A stretch of DNA of 64,000 nt, taken from CAVYGN01 sp963796325 (GTDB lineage: Bacteria > Spirochaetota > Brevinematia > Brevinematales > JAOACQ01). A program made the translations under genes and the position numbers. Shown piece by piece: positions 41,072-49,507 of this stretch (positions within the stretch are counted from its first letter, which is position 1; every line of letters begins with the position of its first letter). The DNA is taken from positions 744,001 through 808,000 of the forward strand of contig CAWCLF010000001.1 in assembly GCA_963796325.1 (NCBI GenBank), written 5' to 3'. The notes beneath the pieces were generated by a model. The model was not told where the DNA came from. It made no database searches and saw nothing but the letters and a program-made list of their open reading frames with translations.

Positions 41072-43486
41072 ATGAAGATTTTACGTATCCTCACGTTCAT
41101 TATTATTCTCATTTCATTCATTCGCTTCACATTCGCTTTGACTAAAAACGAATACTCGGAGAATCTTTATGTTTCGGTATTGGATGGGGATATTGAAAAA
41201 ACGAGGGAATTATTTATGCAGGGAGCCGATCCGAATGAGCCGTTCGAAATGGAGACCATCGAAACATCTTATACACAGGGCCGACTGGCAAGGGTAACAA
41301 CAAATAACGAAACATATTATCCTATGGACGCAATTTTTGCAAATGACCGGTTATCATCCGGGGAAATCATAGAATTTATCAGGCTTTTTCACAAGTACAA
41401 AGCCGATTTCAATAAACCCGGGTATTCGGATACTCCACTTCACTGGCTAGCGGAGGCAAAGGCAGGAGACAAAAGCGAAATACTTCTCGAATTATTGAAC
41501 GCCGGGATCGACCCGGATCTACCGGACAAAAATACCGGCACGCTCTGTCTGGGCAATACGTTTCTCAGCGAAATACTGTATAACAGCAAAGAGAAACCTT
41601 TCGCGGAAATATCGAATATGATCGAAATCCTGGCCGACCGCAAGGCCAATATAAATTCATATAATAATGGAGGCTATTCGCCGCTCGAAGAGGCGTTGCA
41701 GACCGGGGATTATGCGCTGGCCGATCTTCTGATCGGAAAAGGTGCGAACGTAAAATCTTACAGCACGAACGGCTTAAATGAATTCCCGCTTATGGATGCA
41801 GCCGAATGTATCGGTGATAAGGAGAAAAAGCAAAATATCATAAGTATGCTGGTCGAAAAGGGGGCCGATGTCAATCAGAAAGACAGCCGCGGCAATACGA
41901 TACTGCATATTCTTGCGGATGACGATGCTAACCTGGATACGGTTAAATTCCTGGTGGAAAATAAGGCCGACATTAACGCGGGCAATGAATCGGGTTTCGC
42001 GCCGCTTTTCTTCACTATCAAAGACCATGACTATAAAAAAATAGTTGCCGTTAAAATGAATGAATATCTTATAAGCAGGGGGGGGAAATATTTTGCTTTC
42101 GTGTTTCCGGCGGCAAACGATTCCCCTGTCTGCAAGGCGATTGCCGAAAAGGATACAATTATGCTGCGGTCGTTCCCGTCGGATGAATTCAGGAAGCTCC
42201 AGGCAAGGCAATCTTCCTTTATCCCCGCAACGCCGCTTCATCTCGCGGTCGATGAAGGGGATATCGATGTCGTTAACGCCCTGTGTTCAATGAATGTCGA
42301 CTGGAATGTCCCTGACAGGAACGGCGCCACCCCGCTGCATCTGGCCGCCATGAAAGGGCGGGAGGATATTATAAGAATCCTTATCATGCATGGAGCTGAC
42401 CCCAATATCGCGGATATTATGGGGGTTTCTGCTTACACCGCAGCCGCCTCCCGCGATATAAAATGCCTTAAAGCGGTAATAATGAGCGGAGCCAGGCCGA
42501 AAGGCATTCGACCGCTTCAAGTCGCGGCATTGAACAGCGACCCCGAAATTCTGAAAACGGTTTTTACTCTTTACACGAATACTTTAGATCCGGATATAAT
42601 GGACGAGGCGGTTGAATTCGGGAATGTTGAATCCGTAAAATTTCTCCTTACGAAAATAACGAATGCAAACACAAATTACTGCGATCCCCTTAAAACGTCC
42701 GAAATGAACAGGGAAAGGTTTATACAATATATGTCGCGTGCTGTAAATCAGGTCCAGATGAAAAAATATTCGAACATAGGCAGGAAGAAAGGGCAGTTCA
42801 GCTACTTTCTCGAGGAAATATCGCCTTTTCAGGAATATAAAGAATACCTTAACCTTGGAGCGGGCAAGGATTTCAATATAAAAAAAATCCCGGCAATCGT
42901 TTATGTGCCGAAGGATTATGACGGAAAGACCGCTTACGGACTTATCGCGGAACAGAGATTACCGGCTCCGAACTGGGAATACGGCAGGGTGCTCGAAAAG
43001 CATCACCTGATCTGGATCGGCTACAACTGCTATAATATCCCCGGAGGGGTCAACGACTGGTGGCATGAATTGTTCGCCCTGTCCATGGTCTACAATATGC
43101 AGAGAAATTTCAACATAGATCCTTCCAGGGTATATATTACCGGGATATCCTACGGGGGACGACTTGCAGGCCAGATCCTGAGCAGGTACCCGAATATCTT
43201 CAAGGGCATGATAGCATCGGGCGGATGCCAGCTCGACCACTGGGACGATATTAACCGAAGATACCATCCGGGTTTATATTCATTTAAAAACTCGAGGTTA
43301 GTCGTTACTGCAGGCGATTACGATATTATATATAATAGGGAGGAATCGTACTACGTGTACGATTATTTCAGGCTCAGGGGTTTCAGGCATGTCGCTTACA
43401 TCGAGGAGCCGGGGAAATTTCATGAGGCGCTTTCGGGCCCTTATTTTGAAAAGGCAGTTGAGTTCCTTGAAAACAGGGATGAATGA
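41072..43486 (+). CDS. secreted ankyrin-repeat protein fused to an alpha/beta-hydrolase (esterase-like)
   Basis: 804 residues. Signal peptide 1-23 (ILRILTFIIILISFIRFTFA). Residues about 25-520 contain some ten ankyrin repeats (e.g. ATPLHLAAMKGREDIIRILI, MHGADPNI). Residues 575-800 are an alpha/beta-hydrolase with serine S693 in ITGISYGGRLAGQILSRYP, and H784 in GKFHEALSG as the likely catalytic histidine; the serine site resembles PHB-depolymerase/feruloyl-esterase-type enzymes. Exported, so the repeats may bind a surface or partner. A homologous gene lies broken at 51903-52643 plus 57837-58436. Confidence 0.8.
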   Translation: MKILRILTFIIILISFIRFTFALTKNEYSENLYVSVLDGDIEKTRELFMQGADPNEPFEMETIETSYTQGRLARVTTNNETYYPMDAIFANDRLSSGEIIEFIRLFHKYKADFNKPGYSDTPLHWLAEAKAGDKSEILLELLNAGIDPDLPDKNTGTLCLGNTFLSEILYNSKEKPFAEISNMIEILADRKANINSYNNGGYSPLEEALQTGDYALADLLIGKGANVKSYSTNGLNEFPLMDAAECIGDKEKKQNIISMLVEKGADVNQKDSRGNTILHILADDDANLDTVKFLVENKADINAGNESGFAPLFFTIKDHDYKKIVAVKMNEYLISRGGKYFAFVFPAANDSPVCKAIAEKDTIMLRSFPSDEFRKLQARQSSFIPATPLHLAVDEGDIDVVNALCSMNVDWNVPDRNGATPLHLAAMKGREDIIRILIMHGADPNIADIMGVSAYTAAASRDIKCLKAVIMSGARPKGIRPLQVAALNSDPEILKTVFTLYTNTLDPDIMDEAVEFGNVESVKFLLTKITNANTNYCDPLKTSEMNRERFIQYMSRAVNQVQMKKYSNIGRKKGQFSYFLEEISPFQEYKEYLNLGAGKDFNIKKIPAIVYVPKDYDGKTAYGLIAEQRLPAPNWEYGRVLEKHHLIWIGYNCYNIPGGVNDWWHELFALSMVYNMQRNFNIDPSRVYITGISYGGRLAGQILSRYPNIFKGMIASGGCQLDHWDDINRRYHPGLYSFKNSRLVVTAGDYDIIYNREESYYVYDYFRLRGFRHVAYIEEPGKFHEALSGPYFEKAVEFLENRDE

Positions 43487-43576
43487 TCTTTCATCAGGAG
43501 AGTTGACATTTTACAACAAGCAGTCTGATCCATTTCGGTTAAAAAACATACATATTTCTAACCCAGGGTAGCCCGG

Positions 43577-44788
43577 TTATACGGCCAGCAAGCGGCGGGC
43601 GGCGGCCAGTGCGCCATCCCTGCTCATAGCGAAAGAAACAGATTTTGCGCTGGCGGCCACGCCGGGCCGAAGGGCGTACTCGAGAGCGCTCGTCAGAGAA
43701 TCGGCGGTAGGCGCGCCCGGTTCATGAGCGGATCCGATGCCCAGAAGGCTGATCCGCTGCGCCCAATAATACTGGTCGAACATCTGGGGAACGACGACCT
43801 GCGGGACGCCGGCAAGCGCGGCGGCGGTAGTGGTCCCTGCGCCGCCGTGGTGGACGACAGCGGCAACTCTTTTGAATAGAGCCTGATGGCTGACTTCGCC
43901 GATGGCAAGACAATCGTCTTCGTTATCAATAACCGACAGATCCGCCCAACCCCGGGAGATGATCGCACGGCGTCCAATCGCTCGGGCCGAATTGACTATC
44001 GCCTGGCTGAAGCCTTGCGGTGCGCGGATGCTGCCCAAGCCGAAGTAGACGGGCGGTTCGCCGTTAGCTAGGAACGTCTCCAACTCAGGGGGCAACGGAC
44101 GTTCGTCGTGCAGGATCCAGGCGCCCATCTGGAACACCGGCTGATCGGTCGGGTCAGGCCAGGGCGACAGGATCGGGTCTGCCGCCAGCCAGGGCATGCC
44201 GGTAAAAATATGACTGCGAACGTCGCTTACCGGCGCCAGGCCGGCTGATGCCCGAATGGAATTGAGCGCGGTATTGAATGAGTCATTGAACACCGCCGCA
44301 TCCTGAGCCCAGAGCTTCCGGTTGTCGGCCGTCGCGGGCGCCGGAGACTGTCCTTTCAATCCATAAACAGGCGGCATATGATGAGGCGACGGCAGAACAG
44401 CCGGGCAGAAGGCTGCAAAAATGTAAGGGATGCCCATCTTTTCCGCCACCGAGCGAGTAGCGATCTGCAGGCCTGTTGCGGCTACAATTGCGTCGCAGTC
44501 CCGGGCTGCCGCAGTGACCGTCTCGTACTGATCAGCGACCATGCTTTCCATCATCTGGCGCTGCTCTGCGGGCGTCGGCCGGGCTGCCGGCGACTCTACG
44601 GTTTTCCCTGTCGAACGCAGCTCGGGTCCGATTGGCGTAGCGGGGATGCCAAAGCCCTCGATCCAATCGCGGAAGTCGGGCGGTACGCAAAGGCGGACCT
44701 CCCGGCCCAGGGTTTTCAGCTGCAGCGCCAGCGCCAACAGCGGCTGGACATCGCCCCGTGTTCCGATTGTCGATAATAACACACGCAT
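43577..44788 (-). CDS. glycosyltransferase, GT1 family (UDP-glucosyltransferase-like)
   Basis: 403 residues from ATG at 44788 (MRVLLSTIGTRGDVQPLLAL); a longer frame to 44845 has no SD. The GTRGDVQP start and the C-terminal donor site VAAVVHHGGAGTTTAAALAG with VPQMFDQYYWA are diagnostic of vancomycin/sterol-type GT1 enzymes that glycosylate small lipophilic acceptors. SD AGGAGA. The gene is much GC-richer than its neighbours and has arginine- and alanine-rich codon use, so it was probably acquired by transfer. Convergent with the ankyrin-esterase gene. Confidence 0.88.
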   Translation of the reverse strand: MRVLLSTIGTRGDVQPLLALALQLKTLGREVRLCVPPDFRDWIEGFGIPATPIGPELRSTGKTVESPAARPTPAEQRQMMESMVADQYETVTAAARDCDAIVAATGLQIATRSVAEKMGIPYIFAAFCPAVLPSPHHMPPVYGLKGQSPAPATADNRKLWAQDAAVFNDSFNTALNSIRASAGLAPVSDVRSHIFTGMPWLAADPILSPWPDPTDQPVFQMGAWILHDERPLPPELETFLANGEPPVYFGLGSIRAPQGFSQAIVNSARAIGRRAIISRGWADLSVIDNEDDCLAIGEVSHQALFKRVAAVVHHGGAGTTTAAALAGVPQVVVPQMFDQYYWAQRISLLGIGSAHEPGAPTADSLTSALEYALRPGVAASAKSVSFAMSRDGALAAARRLLAV

Positions 44789-45064
44789 TATATTCTCCTG
44801 AAAGAATTTGGACAATATTGTAGCAAAAATAAAGGGTTTGTACAAATCAGCGCAATACCCATAATTTTATATCTTATTGCGGCACATACAGTTATATAAT
44901 CATATAATATAAGTTATTATTGTGTTTATATTTTATAGCCTCTATAATAAGGATGGTTCCCTTAAGGCTAAAAACTAGCATTTTATTCTGCTATATATGC
45001 AGCAAAGCTAATGATTCCGCCCTATGGGCCCTGTTTGCCGGGCAGAAAAGAAGATGGGTTTTCT

Positions 45065-45241
45065 ATGAAAAAGTTTGCATTTGTTTACTGTATTTCAATC
45101 GTTTTCCTGGTTTTAACGGAGAGTCTTGTTTACGCAAATGGCGTTGATTACTATCCGGGCGATAGCTGGCGGAAATTTTTACGGGGAAAATGGAATTATA
45201 ACTCCCCATTCTTGATTCTAAAACGAGTTTTTACCGGATAA
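45065..45241 (+). pseudogene. N-terminal stub of a secreted beta-lactamase-like serine hydrolase
   Basis: 58 residues: a signal peptide (KFAFVYCISIVFLVLTESLV, YA cleavage) and VDYYPGDSWRKF, then a stop. The YYPGDSWR motif equals the linker YYPGDTWR that precedes the hydrolase domain in the 49508 gene, so this is the start of a non-ankyrin relative whose catalytic part is gone. 44846-45064 upstream is AT-rich and empty. Confidence 0.55.
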
Positions 45242-45294
45242 ATAATCGCAGTGCTTTAGTTGAATATTCCGATGAAAGAGAAGAGGTATTTATC

Positions 45295-45828
45295 ATGAAC
45301 GGCAGCAAATATTTATCAGTAATGATCTTAATTATTCTTGCAGTTTCCTTTAATAACGTTTTGGCGGAAGATGCTGATAACAAAATATGCACTAAATTCT
45401 TTTCTCCATTTAATGAACCGGAAAGATGCAAATATCAAAATATTGAAAAGCGTTGTTTTAGCGGATATGGCGAATACCGCAGCTCTGAAATTAAGGGTCA
45501 TAAACATTCCGGCATTGATCTGCGCGGTAAATTAAGTGAAAACGTTTACCCGATCGGAGTCGGAAAGGTTTATGCCGTATTATGGAGTTTTCCATATTTG
45601 GCAGTTGTAATAATTCACCCTTTGCCGAAAGATGAGTTTGTGTATTCTTTGTATCTTCATATTGAGGATATAAGGGTTAAAGTCGGAGATTGGGTGGACG
45701 AAAATACTATTATCGCCAGATTGTTTAATTCGGAGGAATTTAATGAATCAAGATATAAGCAATCTCATTTTATCCCTGAAAAATTCGCCATATATCATTC
45801 AGGATTTTCTGGCGCAAATTCCGGATGA
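45295..45828 (+). CDS. secreted M23/LytM-like peptidase, truncated at the C-terminus
   Basis: 177 residues. Signal peptide about 1-24 (SVMILIILAVSFNNVLA). A LytM core follows: GHKHSGIDLRG (HxxxD metal ligands), VYPIGVGKVYAV, and VYSLYLHIEDIRVKVGDWVD. The usual GPHLHFE histidine pair that completes the zinc site is missing: after TIIARLFN the frame runs 86 bp into the following DinB gene. The join suggests a deletion that removed the peptidase end. Probably inactive. Confidence 0.65.
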   Translation: MNGSKYLSVMILIILAVSFNNVLAEDADNKICTKFFSPFNEPERCKYQNIEKRCFSGYGEYRSSEIKGHKHSGIDLRGKLSENVYPIGVGKVYAVLWSFPYLAVVIIHPLPKDEFVYSLYLHIEDIRVKVGDWVDENTIIARLFNSEEFNESRYKQSHFIPEKFAIYHSGFSGANSG

Positions 45829-46222
45829 CAAACTTGATATTATAAGGGATAAGGATGCCTGGTCTATCAGGCAGCATCTTTATCATATGGCCGGCGGGCA
45901 GGAGATGCTTTGCGAACGGATATTATTAATAAAAAACGATGCAAATCCAAAAATAACTCCATATATACCTACTAAAGAAGCTGAAGAAAAACGGAAATTC
46001 AATTCCATAAAAGACGCCATGTCAAGATACATCGAGATGAGGGAAAAGCAAATTTCTATTATTGAGTCTTTGTCTTCCGGGGAACTCTTAAAAAAAGCCG
46101 AACATCCCGAGTATAAAGAATACAGTATTACAATTTTGCTGAATCACATATTATTTCATGATTATTGGCATATGTACAGGATAGAAGAAATATTGCTCCT
46201 GAAAGACGAGTATTTTATTTAA
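45743..46222 (+). CDS. DinB-like metal-dependent protein
   Basis: 159 residues of the four-helix DinB/YfiT fold. Candidate metal histidines are in SIRQHLYHMAGGQE (about 48-52) and LLNHILFHDYWHMYRIEEIL (about 137-146). Families of this fold include thiol transferases and stress-induced proteins of unknown activity. SD GGAGG six bases before ATG supports this start although it lies inside the peptidase frame. Confidence 0.8.
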   Translation: MNQDISNLILSLKNSPYIIQDFLAQIPDDKLDIIRDKDAWSIRQHLYHMAGGQEMLCERILLIKNDANPKITPYIPTKEAEEKRKFNSIKDAMSRYIEMREKQISIIESLSSGELLKKAEHPEYKEYSITILLNHILFHDYWHMYRIEEILLLKDEYFI

Positions 46223-46279
46223 AGATCTTCACTTCGTTAATAGGAATATTTGTTATATGAAAATAGAATTAGAAGGTGT

Positions 46280-46420
46280 TCAACAAAACCGGAGTATTAG
46301 CCGGTATGAAATGCGCTCCCGGTACCGGAGGCCGTAACGTCCCGCGATCCATGTCGCAATATAAGGCGCGAGCGACGCGCCCAGAATGCCGGCCAGTGTG
46401 AATGACAGGGAGTTTAACAT
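46280..46420 (-). pseudogene. MFS (MHS-type) transporter fragment
   Basis: Reads SLSFTLAGILGASLAPYIAT then WIAGRYGL, the last but one membrane helix region of metabolite:H+ symporters (GASLAPxIATWLA). About 45 residues remain, in a frame that ends at 46280. 46421-46648 shows further scrambled sequence without a recognisable frame. Confidence 0.45.
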
Positions 46421-46648
46421 GGGAGCACGAATAAAAATATTACATTCGATAGGTTTAAAAAACAAGTTTTTAAATGAAGAAATTTCTACCAGCCGGTTTT
46501 CGTAATTTGACATACTACCCGCTATCGCTGACATGCCTTTCCGTTTCGGCAGACCCTTTCGCGAAGGACTGCTTATTGCTGCAATTCAGCCGATGCCGAA
46601 GCCTTCAATGCGGGCATTGGAAATCCTGGCCGGGTCGTGTTCGGGAAA

Positions 46649-47263
46649 TTAGATTTCCCCGCCGAACGATCCTGTTTTGATGTTTCCGCCCCGCGCATAC
46701 GCAGCGATTATGACTCCCGCGGGCGAGACTTTGCTGTCTATAAGCTTGAACGATGCCGGTATGGTCCCCTCGCCGAAGAGCCTCTTGCCGGTACCGATCG
46801 TGACAGGATATATCTTTAAATAGAATTCGTCGATGAGATCGTTTTTCAATAATGTCTGGATCAGGTTGGAACTTCCATGAACCTGTATAATAGGCCCTTT
46901 CCGATTCTTGATCTTTTTTATTTCTTCGGGAATGTTCCCGGTAATCAGAGTGGAATTATTCCAGTCAAGTTTTCTATCGCTCCCGGATACGACATACTTT
47001 CTGGCTGAATTGAGTGAGTCAGCTCCCGGTGCGTCTTTTGCATTGGGCCAATAAGCTGCAAAAATATCGTATGTCTTCCGTCCTAAAAGAAGATCGAACG
47101 GTTTTCCCATTTGCTCGTCCATGACCTTGCCCATAAAATCATCCCAGTAACCGAACGACCATCCCTCGTATTTAAAACCTCCGGCGGTATCCTCCTCGGG
47201 CCCGCCGGGCGCCTGCATAATTCCATCCAGTGTTACGAAAGTCAGTACTGCAAGTTTTCTCAT
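46649..47263 (-). CDS. dihydrofolate-reductase-like (RibD C-terminal domain) protein
   Basis: 204 residues: KLAVLTFVTLDGIMQAPGGP, LLGRKTYDIFAAYWPN, IIQVHGSSNLIQTLLKNDLI, EFYLKIYPVTIGTGKRLFGE. This is the YwjB/YyaP-like DHFR-fold family, NADPH-binding, of uncertain substrate and distinct from folate DHFR. SD GAGGGAAA. Looks intact. Downstream lies transporter debris; 47264-47556 upstream has no supported gene. Confidence 0.87.
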   Translation of the reverse strand: MRKLAVLTFVTLDGIMQAPGGPEEDTAGGFKYEGWSFGYWDDFMGKVMDEQMGKPFDLLLGRKTYDIFAAYWPNAKDAPGADSLNSARKYVVSGSDRKLDWNNSTLITGNIPEEIKKIKNRKGPIIQVHGSSNLIQTLLKNDLIDEFYLKIYPVTIGTGKRLFGEGTIPASFKLIDSKVSPAGVIIAAYARGGNIKTGSFGGEI

Positions 47264-47556
47264 ATTTTCCCTCTGGTTTATATTGACTATAATCGATCTT
47301 ACTAATATTTTTCTGTTACGGCAATATTTTTTAAAAACCGGAGGCGGCGCCCTTTCTTCGGTAAGGGCTTGATCTCAATAGAAGGAAACATTAAAATATA
47401 AAAGGAAGGTATCGAATCGGCGCAGTCCCGCGGTAATAATTATTACGAATAGCAAAGAAGATTAAACGTAATAAAGAAATAACCGGGAACCGATATTTTT
47501 TTACAAATTTATTTCACACGCTGTAGCACGGCCCGATATTCGGATATTTAACCGGA

Positions 47557-48597
47557 TTAATCTGAAATTTCTTCAAAGCGGACATCGGAAATCCAGAATT
47601 CGCATTTTGAACCCCCGAAATATATGGCAAGCATCCCATTTTCATCAGTCTGCTTCCCTGTAAATGTAAGCGAACATTTCCTTTTTTTAGGTGAAATAAT
47701 AAATTTTTGCGAACCGTTCTTTATATTGGAAATTATAAATTTTTCCCCGCCATACCTTATACTGATATTCAGATCGTAATAAATTGACGATACTGCATCG
47801 AGTGAAACCCGGTAATGCTTGCCTTCTTCAATCTTAATCGGCCTCATATCCAATTGACCGCTGCCATGGTTTATTTTAATGCGGATGCCGTTGTCTTCAA
47901 CAGTTCCGGAAAGATCGGAGTGTTCATTTTTCCAGGCGTCATAAATCAAATGCCATTTTCCATCGATTGGCTCTGCAACTTCATACATGTCGAAAGTTTC
48001 CAATTCTTTTCTCTTAAAATCGCCATCGGGACAAAGATTGCTGCTCCGCGTTGTAATTGAAGTACGGATCGCAGGTTTCTGGTTTTCACCTGTTTCAATT
48101 GTTGAAGCGGCGTCGGCATTCGGTATAGTCTTTGAGATGAGGCCTACTTTTTCCTCAATGCTTGTAAGGCATTCATTTTTGTCTTTAGCTTTTATCGATT
48201 CGGCTGAAAGGTACTTCCCGGTTTCTAAATTCAACATCTTGATGTTTATTATATAGATATCGCCGAATTTGCCTATCGTACCCATGACGGCGTTATTGAC
48301 ATTGAGAATCTTTCCCAGCCGGACGATATTCGATTCTTCAGTCATCCCGGCGGTTTGAAACTTATATTCCTGCATTATCTTGTTCAGCTGCTCCCTCGAA
48401 ACCACATCAAAAACACCGGTATTGATAAAAGTCGCTCTAATATAATCACTCAGAGTTATTACTTCATCTCCGGATAATTCTTTTGATTTCGATTCCATAT
48501 CGAAAACGATAATTCGCGTTTTACCTTCTTCACAAAAACCAAGCCCGGATAAAACTAATATAAAAAGAGTCATTATAGCGGATACTATAAGCCGCAT
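47557..48597 (-). CDS. secreted CsgG/TolB-N-like protein with C-terminal carbohydrate-binding-like domain
   Basis: 346 residues. Signal peptide about 1-22 (IVSAIMTLFILVLSGLGFC). Residues 26-160 form a CsgG/FlgO-type alpha/beta domain: IIVFDMESKSKELSGDEV, FDVVSREQLNKIMQEY, VMGTIGKFGDIYIINIKMLN, common in spirochaete and other Gram-negative envelope proteins. Residues 185-346 are a beta-sandwich resembling CBM4/9 modules (RSSNLCPDGDF ... FWISDVRFEEI). Role perhaps in envelope assembly or polysaccharide binding. Strong SD AGGAGG. Confidence 0.72.
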   Translation of the reverse strand: MRLIVSAIMTLFILVLSGLGFCEEGKTRIIVFDMESKSKELSGDEVITLSDYIRATFINTGVFDVVSREQLNKIMQEYKFQTAGMTEESNIVRLGKILNVNNAVMGTIGKFGDIYIINIKMLNLETGKYLSAESIKAKDKNECLTSIEEKVGLISKTIPNADAASTIETGENQKPAIRTSITTRSSNLCPDGDFKRKELETFDMYEVAEPIDGKWHLIYDAWKNEHSDLSGTVEDNGIRIKINHGSGQLDMRPIKIEEGKHYRVSLDAVSSIYYDLNISIRYGGEKFIISNIKNGSQKFIISPKKRKCSLTFTGKQTDENGMLAIYFGGSKCEFWISDVRFEEISD

Positions 48598-48844
48598 TTT
48601 TAATCCTCCTGCTTCTTAAAGGAAATATTTTAAAAGTGAAAAATGTCTGAAAATTTTACTGACGATCCCCTCATTTCCCGGCTTTATACAAAAATGACTC
48701 CGCATTGCGGGGTCGCTTACTTTAAAAACTTTGACGTTAAGAATAACTTATTTTTGCCGGGAAAGAAATAGAACTTTTGTACCATTTTTTCTATTACTTA
48801 AAAAACCATGTCAATAAAGTCATTTTTCAATGGATATTTTTATC

Positions 48845-48895
48845 GGCCTGTACGATATGAGCGGAAATGTATGGGAATGGTGGGGCATTTTTTAA
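48845..48895 (+). pseudogene. formylglycine-generating-enzyme-like (SUMF1) remnant
   Basis: GLYDMSGNVWEWWGIF then stop: the near-invariant GLYDMxGNVWEW motif of SUMF1/FGE-sulfatase proteins, with nothing recognisable before or after. 48598-48844 is otherwise empty. Confidence 0.55.
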
Positions 48896-48909
48896 ACGCT
48901 GAACGGATA

Positions 48910-49110
48910 TTATGCCTTGCGGAAAATATTATGCTGCACCCTCATGGTGCAAATTCCCCCGAATATGGAAATCAGCCCCCAGAACAGGGGCCTTGATAGT
49001 ATTCCCGCCGGATCGGGAGTGCTTACCGGCAATAAAGTCATACCCCAGGTGAAAAGGTAGCATCCCGCGATAATGAGTAAATGGCCTAAAACTGCGAGTA
49101 ACTTTTCCAT
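48910..49110 (-). CDS. small two-helix membrane protein
   Basis: 66 residues from ATG at 49110, seven or so bases after AGGAGG. Helices about 4-24 (LLAVLGHLLIIAGCYLFTWG) and 40-58 (PLFWGLISIFGGICTM). No family recognised. An upstream in-frame ATG at 49146 lacks a good SD. Confidence 0.5.
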   Translation of the reverse strand: MEKLLAVLGHLLIIAGCYLFTWGMTLLPVSTPDPAGILSRPLFWGLISIFGGICTMRVQHNIFRKA

Positions 49111-49150
49111 TGTTCTTGTTCCTCCTGTAATATCCATGGTATGCAATCAT

Positions 49151-49507
49151 ATAAAATCCTTAAAGATTTGTCAATAGTATTTAAATCATTTTCCGACTGA
49201 CCCATACGTCGATTACACAATCTCCGCTGTGACAAAATTTTCTTTTGGCTGGTTTGGTTTATCCCGGGCTCTAACCCTTTATTGTACTACCCGGGGTTCA
49301 TTTTGGTGAAAAACAGCTAATGCCGGTCTGACCGGATTTGCAATTATTACCTGGATTTCAGCCATCTTCTTTCTTACGCTTATTTACTATTATCCGGTTT
49401 TTATCGCAAAAATATTGACCGTGAAAGGGAAAAGGGAATATAATAATCGAACTTATGCCTAACCCGATAAAGGGAATTATTTTAAGAAATTTTGGAGGAA
49501 TAAACGA
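49151..49507. other. intergenic region with a membrane-segment scrap
   Basis: From about 49334 the plus strand reads GFAIITWISAIFFLTLIYYY then PVFIAKILTVKGKREYNN before TAA at about 49459, a hydrophobic tail without a start codon, probably the end of a lost membrane protein. A GGAGG just before 49508 belongs to the next gene. Confidence 0.3.
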
